From assembly GCA_028821635.1 (NCBI GenBank), contig JAPPDO010000439.1:1-6459 (forward strand): 6,459 nt of DNA, in the 5' to 3' direction. A program made the translations under genes and the position numbers. Positions 1 to 6,136 of this stretch are shown here, one piece after another; the first letter of the stretch is position 1; each line of letters begins with the position of its first letter. The notes beneath the pieces are model-generated. The model was not told the DNA's origin, did not search any database, and worked only from the letters and a program-made list of their open reading frames with translations. Source of the stretch: Ekhidna sp. Lineage in GTDB: Bacteria; Bacteroidota; Bacteroidia; Cytophagales; Cyclobacteriaceae.

Positions 1-2
1 AG

Positions 3-1388
3 TCAAAAGATGGTCTCAATAGTGTCATTGAACTAAATCCTGATGCGTTACTGATTGCCGATCAACTCGATCTTGAACGCTCGGAAGGCAATGTAAGAGG
101 GCCATTGCACGGTATTCCGGTAATGATTAAAGACAACATTGATACCGGAGATAAAATGATGACAACGGCCGGGTCGCTTGCATTGGCGGGAAGTACCGCT
201 CCGGATGATGCTTTTATTGTGAAAAAGTTGAGAGATGCAGGCGTTGTTTTGCTCGGGAAAACAAACCTTAGCGAATGGGCCAATTTCAGGTCTTCCCGGT
301 CTTCAAGCGGGTGGAGTGGAAGAGGGGGCCAAACGAAGAATCCATTTGCGCTAGACCGTAATCCGTGTGGTTCCAGTTCCGGCTCAGGAGCTGCCGTCTC
401 CGGAAATATGTGCGCAATTACGATAGGCACTGAGACCAACGGCTCAATCGTCTGTCCATCTTCTGCCAATGGAATAGTAGGCATCAAGCCGACGGTGGGT
501 TTATGGAGTCGTGACGGCATCATTCCGATCTCGGAAACACAGGATACGGCGGGGCCTATGGCGAGAACTGTTAAAGATGCTGCGATGCTACTAGGCGTAT
601 GCGTAGGCGTGGATAAGGCCGACATTAGGACAGGGGAGAGCGAAGGTAATTTTTATACAGACTATACGCAGTTTTTAGATGAGAATGCGTTGAGAGACAA
701 AAGACTAGGTTTATTGAAAGATGCTTACGGGTCTCATGAAAAGTCGGATGAGGTTTTAAAAAGCGCAGTGGAGGTTTTAAAAGCGCAGGGAGCGGAGATA
801 ATCGCAGAGGTGGAGATTTGGAAATGGGCAGACTTTGAGGGTACAGGAGATATTCTTTATTATGAGTTTAAAGATGGGTTAAATAAGTATCTGGCTGCCC
901 GCCCGAATGTTGCGGTGAAGACTTTGGAGGATGTCATTCAATTCAACAAAGACAATGCTGATAAAGAGATGCCCTATTTCTTACAAGAGCGCATGGATCA
1001 GGCTCAGGCGTTAGGCTCCTTAGAAGATCAGGAATATAAGGAGGCTCTTGCCAAGATGCTCAAGGTGGCTCGGGGAAAGTATGATGCCAAGTTGAAGGAA
1101 CTAAACTTGGATTCTTTTGTGGCTTTAACCAGAGGCCCGGCATGGAAAACCGACCTATTGCTGGGGGATAATTTTGCAGGCGGCGTAAGCAGTTCAACGC
1201 CGGCAGCAAGGGCCGGCTATCCGAATATTACCGTTCCTGCCGGGTTTGTGCTGGGGCTGCCCGTAGGGCTTTCATTTTTTAGTGGCAAATATCAGGAGCC
1301 TAAGTTGATAAGCATGGCTTACGCCTTTGAGCAGGCGACCAGAGTAAGGAAAGCACCAACGCTGACTCCCTCGTTAGAACTGGCATGA
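3..1388 (+). CDS. Amidase-signature family hydrolase, 5' end cut by window edge
   Basis: The frame is open from the first bases of the window to the TGA at 1386-1388, giving 461 residues without the N-terminus. A TTG at 105 could be read as a start, but the family similarity continues upstream of it, so the true start lies outside the window. Amidase-signature hallmarks are visible: GIPVMIKDN with the catalytic Lys (codon 129-131), the Gly/Ser-rich NPCGSSSGSGAAV stretch holding the cis-Ser (codons 372-380), and TETNGSIVCPSS with the expected nucleophile Ser (codon 444-446), followed by GIVGIKPTVG. The Ser-cisSer-Lys triad therefore appears complete. The family hydrolyses carboxylic amides; the substrate cannot be told from sequence. 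This is not obviously GatA, because no gatB or gatC is next to it and the C-terminal half is not one I recognise as GatA. It overlaps the next gene by ATGA, which suggests translational coupling. Its GC content is clearly higher than that of the region right of 2100, fitting resident chromosomal DNA. Confidence 0.93.
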   Translation, partial: SKDGLNSVIELNPDALLIADQLDLERSEGNVRGPLHGIPVMIKDNIDTGDKMMTTAGSLALAGSTAPDDAFIVKKLRDAGVVLLGKTNLSEWANFRSSRSSSGWSGRGGQTKNPFALDRNPCGSSSGSGAAVSGNMCAITIGTETNGSIVCPSSANGIVGIKPTVGLWSRDGIIPISETQDTAGPMARTVKDAAMLLGVCVGVDKADIRTGESEGNFYTDYTQFLDENALRDKRLGLLKDAYGSHEKSDEVLKSAVEVLKAQGAEIIAEVEIWKWADFEGTGDILYYEFKDGLNKYLAARPNVAVKTLEDVIQFNKDNADKEMPYFLQERMDQAQALGSLEDQEYKEALAKMLKVARGKYDAKLKELNLDSFVALTRGPAWKTDLLLGDNFAGGVSSSTPAARAGYPNITVPAGFVLGLPVGLSFFSGKYQEPKLISMAYAFEQATRVRKAPTLTPSLELA

Positions 1389-2050
1389 TAAAAAAGGCAT
1401 TAAAAATTGTGCTGAAAGCTGGCGGTGGGCTTCTCTTATTAATCTTTATTGTCAGCTTAGTCACCTATTTATTTGTAAATGAGCCTAAACCAAATGGAGT
1501 AAGTGGAGATCGGGCTGAGCAATTAGCAGACGAAATGTTAGCTGCGCTCAACAAACCGGCTTATGATACTTTAGCATACCTTGAATTCACATTCAAAGGG
1601 ATTCATCATTATAAATGGGACAGGGAAAACAATCGGGTACTCGTAAATTGGCGTAAGAACGAAGTTCTTCTTGATTTAAACCTGAAGCCTGAATCTTATG
1701 ATGAAGTTGAAACCACGGCTTACAAGTACTTCATCAATGATTCCTTTTGGCTCGTGGCACCATTTAAAGTGCGTGATGACGGGGCACTAAGATTTACGTT
1801 AGACGTTGAAGAAGGACGGGGCTTGTTAGTAACCTACACCTCCGGAGGGGTAACTCCCGGAGATAGTTACTTATGGATTATTGATGATAATGGATTTCCA
1901 CAAGCATGGAAGTTATGGACTTCCATTGTGCCTATTGGCGGGGTGGAATTTAGCTGGGAGAATTGGGAAAAGTTAGGCGGTATACACTTTTCCACCTTAC
2001 ATAAAAGTTCAATTTTAAATCTGGATATATCCGAACTGGTCGTGAGGTAG
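1385..2050 (+). CDS. Membrane-anchored protein of unknown function (221 aa)
   Basis: The ATG lies inside the amidase stop region (ATGA overlap), so the two genes probably form an operon. Residues about 8-31 are a single hydrophobic segment after a Lys-rich start (MIKKALKIVLK), consistent with a signal anchor. There is no lipobox Cys. The rest is polar and rich in aromatic residues, with predicted beta strands. Notable stretches are FKGIHHYKWDRENNRV, the YTSGGVTPGDSYLW segment and FSWENWEKLGGIHFS. This style resembles uncharacterised envelope proteins of Bacteroidota, but I cannot assign a named family or function. It most likely sits in the inner membrane with its C-terminal domain in the periplasm. 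It is complete, ending in TAG at 2048-2050, and is directly followed by a possible terminator. Confidence 0.85.
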   Translation: MIKKALKIVLKAGGGLLLLIFIVSLVTYLFVNEPKPNGVSGDRAEQLADEMLAALNKPAYDTLAYLEFTFKGIHHYKWDRENNRVLVNWRKNEVLLDLNLKPESYDEVETTAYKYFINDSFWLVAPFKVRDDGALRFTLDVEEGRGLLVTYTSGGVTPGDSYLWIIDDNGFPQAWKLWTSIVPIGGVEFSWENWEKLGGIHFSTLHKSSILNLDISELVVR

Positions 2051-2068
2051 GTTTTAACCTGTTTTTTT
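2049..2068 (+). terminator. Possible intrinsic terminator after the amidase operon
   Basis: A short inverted repeat AGGTTTTAACCT (stem AGGT/ACCT, TTTA loop) overlaps the stop codon and is followed by GTTTTTTT. Position and T-run fit a Rho-independent terminator, but the stem is only four to five pairs and AT-rich, so it is weak. Confidence 0.35.
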
Positions 2069-2107
2069 GATTTTATTTCGTGATTTCAATTTTAATTAGG
2101 TACTGTA

Positions 2108-2161
2108 GTATGTTTATGGTGTGTATTCCGGAGGATATGCACTATATACGTTGTTGGGGGC
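2108..2161 (-). repeat. Partial attC-like inverted repeat (site E) at the array's left edge
   Basis: On the - strand, GCCCCCAACAACG follows the restriction gene stop (2164) by two bases. It matches the outer arm position of the other sites. The interior pairs with itself: GTATTCC at 2123-2129 against GGATAT..CAC at 2133-2142, with one T·G pair and one bulge, and GTAT at 2108-2111 against ATAC at 2146-2149. The partner outer arm, expected to contain a GTTG-type core near 2095-2107, is not recognisable, so the site looks like a half site. It lies where gene orientation flips and base composition changes. Confidence 0.5.
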
Positions 2162-2163
2162 AG

Positions 2164-2882
2164 TTATTTTATACTTTTCTTTAAAACTTCCTTCACATAA
2201 TCGGGTAACTCCATTCCTTCTTTATCTGTCCTTTCTTTTAAGCTGTCAAAGTCTTTTATTTCTTCGTCTTGCCAAGTCAGGTCAAGTCGCCTTATTTCTC
2301 TCATAGCTACATGAGTGTAGTTCTCGGGGAAAGCCCAATAACATGAGCGACAGACATTCAAATCATGGTTTTTAATCCAATTTTGACAATGTTCACAGCT
2401 CCATGATTTGTGCTACTTAAAAGCATAAAGTCTTCCACATCAAGTTTTTTCTTAGAAGCATCATCACTAGCTATTTGATAAGGAATTCTATGGTCAATTT
2501 GTAATGCTCTCGGATCCAATTTAGCACCACTTATTACGCATCTTGCTGTATACTTTTCTACCAACTCGTTTTTGAAATTTTTCGGCCAATTAATACGGCC
2601 TTTTATTCTGTCTTGTCTAACATTCTTGAAGTCACCGAACTTGTAAGCAGCGATGTTTCTTTGACCGTCATTTGATTTCGTCCTATATGTTTCCAAAGGT
2701 ATACCCGCTTCTCTAACATCTCTAGCCGCTCTTGGTGGGTGATTGTAGCCGTATTCTTTTTCTAAGTCTTCAGTCGTTATAAAACCGTGCTTAATAATGT
2801 GTTCAATTACTATTCTCGCACGTTTATTTGTGATGCTTTCAATAAGAGTTAAAAACTCTTTTGGGACTTTTTGTTCACTCAT
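2164..2882 (-). pseudogene. HNH restriction endonuclease, broken by a frameshift
   Basis: The gene starts at the ATG at 2882, overlapping the methyltransferase stop as ATGA. This is the usual coupling of a restriction-modification pair. Residues about 20-85 look like a winged-helix DNA-binding domain (GFITTEDLEKEYGYNHPPRA, then an AAYKFGDF wing). Residues about 115-159 hold the HNH nuclease core, with LQIDHRIPY giving the catalytic Asp-His. The frame breaks near 2406-2408, just after SSTN, and ends out of frame at 2358. In the -1 frame from 2406, 80 further residues run to the TAA at 2166-2164. They contain SWSCEHCQNW and CRSCYWAFPE, two CxxC pairs that likely bind zinc. The coding potential on both sides is that of one protein of about 240 residues. 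As read, the product loses the zinc-binding C-terminus and is probably inactive. A sequencing error is possible. Confidence 0.82.
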
Positions 2883-3781
2883 ATTAATTCAAGCTGTTTC
2901 GGCTTTAGCGAAACTGTTTCAGGGGTATCAGAAGAAAGATTATTGATTAAAGAATTAGAAACATACATGTCTTCATATGTAATGTCTGAATTACCCAATA
3001 ATGTAGACTGTGTTGAGCGTCCAACTTCTATTAATATTTTATGCAGTCCTAAATGCTTGGGTAAATCATTACCATATGTCTTATCACCTGTTTTGCCATC
3101 ATAGCTGATTAAATAGGGAATATTTTTTTGATTTAGAAACTCTAAGCTTTTAACAAACTTTTCAAACTCAACCCCGCTAAAATATCTTGGGTCACGGTTC
3201 TTACATGTTCCTTGATATGGAGGATCCATATAAATCAAATCATTGGGTTGCGCAATCTCAAATATTTCATGAAAATCAAGTGAGGTAAATTCACTTTTTC
3301 CTTTAAGAAACTTTGAAATTCCATGAATCTCCTGACGCATATTTTTAGGGGTTTTTCCTTTTCTTCTGTTGTCAGCTGATTGATTAAACTCTCCATTAGC
3401 ATTGTAACGAATTGCACCTTTTATACATCTTGCCAAAACATAAAGGAAATCATCATTTCTTTTCTGTTTATTGAATCTCTCTCGGATTTCAAGAAAGAAC
3501 TCTCTTTCTCGACCCAATTGTTCACTCCAAAGCTTTTCATAGTCATTTGAAATACTTTCAGGTCTTTCAATAATCTCTTGCAGTAATTGAATCAAGGAAG
3601 AGTTAATGTCGTTTATTAGGTATCTCTGAGCTTTGTTTCTCATTGCAGCAGCAACGCTTACCGCTGCTGAACCTGCAAAAGGCTCTATAAGTCTTTCTGT
3701 TTTTTCAGGGAAGTAATTCAATATTAATGGAGCGAGTGCTCTTTTGCTTCCTTGATATGGTATGGGTTGTAGTGTCTTCAT
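2879..3781 (-). CDS. D12-class adenine-specific DNA methyltransferase (Dam-like)
   Basis: This protein transfers a methyl group from S-adenosylmethionine to the N6 of adenine in a specific DNA site and would protect host DNA from the partner nuclease. Visible motifs are IPYQGSKR (residues 7-14, motif X), IEPFAGSAAV (32-41, motif I, SAM binding), LIND (55-58), and YMDPPYQGT (184-192, catalytic motif IV DPPY). A conserved KGAIRYNANGEFN block lies at 121-133, typical of Dam/DpnM-type enzymes. The 300-residue length suits the class, and the reading frame is intact. The recognition sequence cannot be deduced. The gene follows site A (3814-3885) with no other gene between, and its stop overlaps the start of the restriction gene, forming a two-gene cassette. 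Because the nuclease is frameshifted, this is probably now a solitary modification enzyme. Confidence 0.93.
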   Translation of the reverse strand: MKTLQPIPYQGSKRALAPLILNYFPEKTERLIEPFAGSAAVSVAAAMRNKAQRYLINDINSSLIQLLQEIIERPESISNDYEKLWSEQLGREREFFLEIRERFNKQKRNDDFLYVLARCIKGAIRYNANGEFNQSADNRRKGKTPKNMRQEIHGISKFLKGKSEFTSLDFHEIFEIAQPNDLIYMDPPYQGTCKNRDPRYFSGVEFEKFVKSLEFLNQKNIPYLISYDGKTGDKTYGNDLPKHLGLHKILIEVGRSTQSTLLGNSDITYEDMYVSNSLINNLSSDTPETVSLKPKQLELI

Positions 3782-3813
3782 TTTTGAAAGATGCTCATTT
3801 TGTTATTTTTTAA

Positions 3814-3885
3814 TTGCCCGACAGCGGTCTCTTTTATAAGTAGTAAGCAAGGCACGAGCCTATTACTTATAGGTTTTGTTGGCAA
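3814..3885 (-). repeat. attC-like inverted repeat (site A), 72 bp
   Basis: On the - strand it runs from TTGCCAACAAAACC to CGCTGTCGGGCAA. The outermost TTGCC and GGCAA pair perfectly. An inner TATAAGTA pairs with TACTTATA, and AGGC/GCCT close a TCGT loop in the centre, with unpaired bases only on one side. It lies 19 bases after the ParE-like stop and before the methyltransferase. There is no T-run after the hairpin on the - strand, so it is not a plain terminator for the gene it follows. About four fifths of the interior is shared with site B. Confidence 0.68.
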
Positions 3886-3904
3886 CAGTTTTTTTTTAAT
3901 TCAT

Positions 3905-4192
3905 TTATAGTTTTTCATTCAAATCTTGTCTTCCGATTATTGTCATTATTTCGACAGTATTTTCATTTATCTTGTAGTAGATGCTATCAACTCCACACAC
4001 GCAACGTCTATATCCTTCTTTTATATGATCTACTGATTCAAAGGAAAAAGGACGTGTAGCAATAATATCGAAATATTCAAAAAATGATTCGAAGTATTTG
4101 TCAGCTTGACTTATTCCAAATTTTTCAACTCCGTAGTGGTGAATTCGAATCAAGTCATTTTTTGCTTCGTTAGTTAATTTGTATTTAGCCAT
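3905..4192 (-). CDS. parE: ParE/RelE-superfamily toxin
   Basis: A complete 95-residue protein of the ParE/RelE fold. Its signatures are the N-terminal KYKLTNEAKNDLIRIHHYG helix pair, the central GYRRCVCGVDSIYYKI strand pair, and the C-terminal VEIMTIIGRQD, which is the typical ParE ending. ParE members poison DNA gyrase while RelE members cleave mRNA on the ribosome. The IIGRQD tail favours the ParE side, but the target is inference. The ATG lies inside the antitoxin gene end (ATGGCTAA, 8-base overlap), as expected for a co-translated type II pair. It is followed by attC-like site A. Confidence 0.9.
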   Translation of the reverse strand: MAKYKLTNEAKNDLIRIHHYGVEKFGISQADKYFESFFEYFDIIATRPFSFESVDHIKEGYRRCVCGVDSIYYKINENTVEIMTIIGRQDLNEKL

Positions 4193-4424
4193 TCAGCAAT
4201 GACTTTGACTGGGCTAAAATACTTTCTTTACCGTCATTCGTAAATCCACTGTTTTCAGCTTTTTGCAGTTTAGCTCTAATCCAGTCAACTTGAATTTGTT
4301 GTTTTCGAGCTTGTCTAATCAAGTCATTAATTAACTCGCTTTTGCTCGAATATTCTTTATTGTCAACTTGAGCTTTTAACCACTCATCGTTCGACTTTGT
4401 AAATGATATACTTTGTCTAGACAC
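4185..4424 (-). CDS. parD: ParD-type ribbon-helix-helix antitoxin
   Basis: I start it at the GTG at 4424-4422, giving 79 residues beginning M-SRQSISFTKSNDEWL. An open frame extends 20 codons further upstream from an ATG at 4484, but that stretch is hydrophobic, runs into repeat site C and is unlike the family. The N-terminal QSISF strand and the following helices (about residues 13-40, with SSKSELINDLIRQA) form a ribbon-helix-helix DNA-binding domain. The Lys/Gln-rich tail would wrap the toxin. ParD proteins neutralise ParE and repress their own operon. The toxin gene overlaps its 3' end by 8 bases. A possible -7 promoter box lies about 18 bases upstream of the GTG. Confidence 0.88.
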   Translation of the reverse strand: MSRQSISFTKSNDEWLKAQVDNKEYSSKSELINDLIRQARKQQIQVDWIRAKLQKAENSGFTNDGKESILAQSKSLLNG

Positions 4425-4442
4425 AATTTTTTTTATTTGATG

Positions 4443-4450
4443 TAAATATA
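4443..4450 (-). promoter_or_regulatory. Possible -7 promoter box for parDE
   Basis: TATATTTA on the - strand differs by one base from the Bacteroidota -7 consensus TAnnTTTG and lies 18 bases before the GTG start. No clear TTG -33 box at the usual spacing is seen, so this is a weak call. Confidence 0.3.
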
Positions 4451-4474
4451 CACCAAAAAAGCACCAATTATAAA

Positions 4475-4509
4475 TTGCCCACAACGGTCGCGGCTATGAT
4501 TTCGTTGCA
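4475..4509 (-). repeat. Contracted attC-like site (site C), 35 bp
   Basis: On the - strand it reads from TGCAACGAAATC to CGACCGTTGTGGGCAA. CAACG and CGTTG form a perfect inverted repeat, but the long inner stem of sites A and B is absent. It begins at the base next to the stop codon of the antitoxin-like gene. Its right end closely matches that of site A (GACCGcTGTcGGGCAATT against GACCGtTGTgGGGCAATT, allowing for small differences), so it looks like an internally deleted member of the same family. Confidence 0.5.
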
Positions 4510-4731
4510 TTATTTATGCTTCTCGAGGAATTGTTCAAAGGATACCAATGTACCTTCTTCTACTTCTTTAAGAGCATTTTCTACTTCATCTTTTTGTTTA
4601 TCGGTAATTTCTTCCCAAATATCATTTGCCTCTTCGGTCTGGAGAATACTTCTTATACGCTCAATAATCGAAGGATTATTTGTATTCAATAGAAGTTCAA
4701 TTAGTCTCAACTTTTCTGCTTGGAGATTCAT
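4510..4731 (-). CDS. Small antitoxin-like protein without visible toxin
   Basis: A 73-residue acidic helical protein (starting MNLQAEKLRLIELLL) with a Lys/Glu-rich middle and the ending GTLVSFEQFLEKHK. It resembles the short antitoxins of Bacteroidota that are normally followed by a RelE/ParE toxin gene. The family assignment rests on my recognition of the pattern, not on a search. Here the stop codon abuts site C and no toxin frame follows, so it is either an orphan antitoxin or a stand-alone protein. It has its own promoter-like box 20 bases upstream (4751-4758) and occupies a cassette of about 320 bp between sites B and C. Confidence 0.75.
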   Translation of the reverse strand: MNLQAEKLRLIELLLNTNNPSIIERIRSILQTEEANDIWEEITDKQKDEVENALKEVEEGTLVSFEQFLEKHK

Positions 4732-4750
4732 ATTCTTAATAATTGTATTT

Positions 4751-4758
4751 CAAATATA
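4751..4758 (-). promoter_or_regulatory. Bacteroidota-type -7 promoter box
   Basis: TATATTTG on the - strand fits TAnnTTTG exactly and ends 20 bases before the ATG at 4731. That would give a 5' leader of roughly a dozen bases. No convincing -33 TTG is present at 19-21 bases. It lies inside the cassette, between site B and the gene, so the small gene probably has its own promoter. Confidence 0.45.
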
Positions 4759-4794
4759 AAGGATATCTAATTTACTTGTAGTTTGTCTTCATTA

Positions 4795-4861
4795 GATATA
4801 ACGATCTCGTTTATAAGTAGCAAGCGAGGTGCAGGCCTATTACTTATAGCTTTTGTTAGCC
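4795..4861 (-). repeat. attC-like inverted repeat (site B), 67 bp
   Basis: On the - strand it runs from GGCTAACAAAAGC to GAGATCGTTATATC. TAAC pairs with GTTA at the outer cores and TATAAGTA with TACTTATA inside; AGG/CCT close the centre. It starts seven bases after the TIR gene stop. The interior is nearly identical to site A over about 60 bases, while the outermost bases differ, as expected for recombination sites with shared interiors and exchanged ends. Confidence 0.68.
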
Positions 4862-4868
4862 ACTGGTT

Positions 4869-5858
4869 CTATTGTTCATACACAGGTTTCACGTAGTCAA
4901 TCACAGCCGTGCTTCCCTTTATTACCCTAAAAATTAGATTCATAATTACTCCATCACTGTCTTCTACTTGAATAGGTTCATTGATAGAAAAAGGAACAGG
5001 TTGTTGTTTTCCACCATCAATGGCTATATTATCGGCATAAAAGTATGTTCTATTAGAAGAATCTAATATTGGATTTAATCGTCCTTTCAGCCCTGGAATA
5101 TTACAAGTAGAATGTGATACTATTGACCCGATATTTTCCACTTTGTTTAGATTAATCTGCAAATCTTCATTTGAGTCGTAATTATAAGAAAAAGCAGAAG
5201 GGTAATCAGAATGACTTACTATTACGGTATATGATCTTCTTGTCTTTATTTCAAAATTTACTTTTCCTTCTGCATTTGTGAATCCTCTAACTGTGGTTCC
5301 GTTATCCGCCAATAAAACCACTTCAGCATTTTGAATTGGATTATCAGATTCAGAAATCAATACACAAATCTCTTTTGGATCAACTTTAGGTATGGATGTT
5401 ATTGTGAATAATGCCTTCCTCAGATTTTCACTTGGAATAGTTCCTCCCGAAGAGATCAATTTTCTTTCGATTATTTCGACAAATTCTTCTGGTGATTTGT
5501 TATTTAAATCTATATAGCTAATAGTTGTTGGAACTCCGGGGATTTTAGTGTTGTCAAAACGGGCAGGTAAAATATACTCCGAGATTTCTTGGAATGCTCT
5601 TGCCTGCATAGCTTGTCTTTCATGATTAGTCCAAAGCTTATTAGCGTAATCACTTGATATAAACATTATTGTATAACGAGCTTGATTTAAGTAAATATCT
5701 GAGAAGTGATCGTAAAGATTTTTCCCCCACAAATTCGCTTCTTCAGCTTTATCGTAGAAGGTCGAAATACCTTTTTGTTCCAATAAATTGGCTACTTGAT
5801 CAACATATTCTCTTTGTTCTCCTGCAAATGATAATGCTATGTCGTATTTTTTTTCCAT
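4869..5858 (-). CDS. TIR-domain protein with beta-sandwich and unknown C-terminal domain
   Basis: A 329-residue protein with three parts. Residues 1-135 are a bacterial TIR domain: YDIALSFAGEQREYV is the first strand and box 1, FYDKAEEANLWGKNL the BB-loop region, and SSDYANKLWTNHERQ (68-82) the segment carrying the likely catalytic Glu80, followed by EYILPARFD. Many bacterial TIR domains cleave NAD+ to kill infected cells or to make cyclic ADP-ribose signals. Here that activity is inferred from the retained Glu. Residues about 163-238 (PIQNAEVVLLADNGTTVRGF, then NAEGKVNFEI and SYTVIVSHSDYP) look like a carboxypeptidase-regulatory-like beta-sandwich. Residues about 255-325 (GLKGRLNPILDSSNRTYFYA, later FRVIKGSTAVIDYV) are a separate beta-rich domain I cannot name. 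No signal peptide or membrane segment is seen, so it is cytoplasmic. The ATG at 5858 is preceded in frame by TAA six bases upstream, which fixes the start. Site B follows. Confidence 0.9.
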   Translation of the reverse strand: MEKKYDIALSFAGEQREYVDQVANLLEQKGISTFYDKAEEANLWGKNLYDHFSDIYLNQARYTIMFISSDYANKLWTNHERQAMQARAFQEISEYILPARFDNTKIPGVPTTISYIDLNNKSPEEFVEIIERKLISSGGTIPSENLRKALFTITSIPKVDPKEICVLISESDNPIQNAEVVLLADNGTTVRGFTNAEGKVNFEIKTRRSYTVIVSHSDYPSAFSYNYDSNEDLQINLNKVENIGSIVSHSTCNIPGLKGRLNPILDSSNRTYFYADNIAIDGGKQQPVPFSINEPIQVEDSDGVIMNLIFRVIKGSTAVIDYVKPVYEQ

Positions 5859-5861
5859 AAT

Positions 5862-6127
5862 TTATTGATTATTAATGACTTCAGAATCTTCAATATATCC
5901 AGTCCAAGTCCAGTTATTATCTTTTGAAACATCAACGCCCAGATAGAATTGAGACAAATCATATATAGGTATTCTCACTACATCACTTACATTTAATTTT
6001 TGATCGCACTGATTTCTCCTTTTTTGTTAGTACATTTCCATACCTCTCCATTCCCGCCACCACCTAAAAAAGATAATAGTGTCCACTCACCAAATTTTTG
6101 TCCTTTTTTAATGAGTTCTTTCTCATT
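5862..6127 (-). pseudogene. Frameshifted kinase-like N-terminal fragment upstream of TIR
   Basis: From about 6127 one frame encodes 44 residues including FGEWTLLSFLGGGGNGEVWK, then GEISAIK. The glycine-rich GxGxxG-V loop followed by A-x-K matches the first three strands of a Ser/Thr protein kinase. The frame stops at 5995-5993 after five A's (6001-5997). Shifting by one base there opens a 45-residue frame (IPIYDLSQFYLGVDVS, then NNWTWTGYIEDSE) to the TAA at 5864-5862. One extra A would join them as AIKKLNV. The second part is not kinase-like, and no catalytic loop or DFG exists, so even the joined protein could not be an active kinase. No good start is seen: the ATG at 6126 is in a different frame, and a GTG at 6142 lies within site D. 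The stop is in the TIR frame and two codons before its ATG. It is either a decayed gene or a sequence error in a small ORF. Confidence 0.55.
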
Positions 6128-6136
6128 TCTTAAATA

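Noticed and set aside
62..625. Long - strand open frame opposite the amidase
   Set aside because: It is antisense to a clear amidase-signature coding region with conserved catalytic motifs. Its composition is Pro/Ser/Leu-rich without domain features, so it is a shadow frame.
2121..2306. + strand open frame of 61 residues with hydrophobic sequence
   Set aside because: It overlaps the C-terminal coding region of the HNH nuclease and site E; the hydrophobicity is a by-product of the opposite strand.
2396..2412. Programmed ribosomal frameshift in the HNH nuclease
   Set aside because: There is no slippery heptamer or evident stimulatory structure at the shift point, and the best explanation is a small deletion or sequence error.
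4425..4484. Upstream ATG extension of the ParD-like protein
   Set aside because: The added 20 residues are hydrophobic, absent from the family and encoded across repeat site C; the GTG at 4424 gives the normal ParD N-terminus.
4475..4759. + strand Ser/Phe-rich open frame opposite the small antitoxin-like gene
   Set aside because: It is the complement of an acidic Lys/Glu-rich helix gene, which produces Phe/Ser/Leu runs on the other strand; no independent support.
3814..4861. CRISPR array suggested by repeated near-identical 60-bp segments
   Set aside because: Only two close copies exist about 900 bp apart with whole genes between them, and there are no regular spacers or cas genes.
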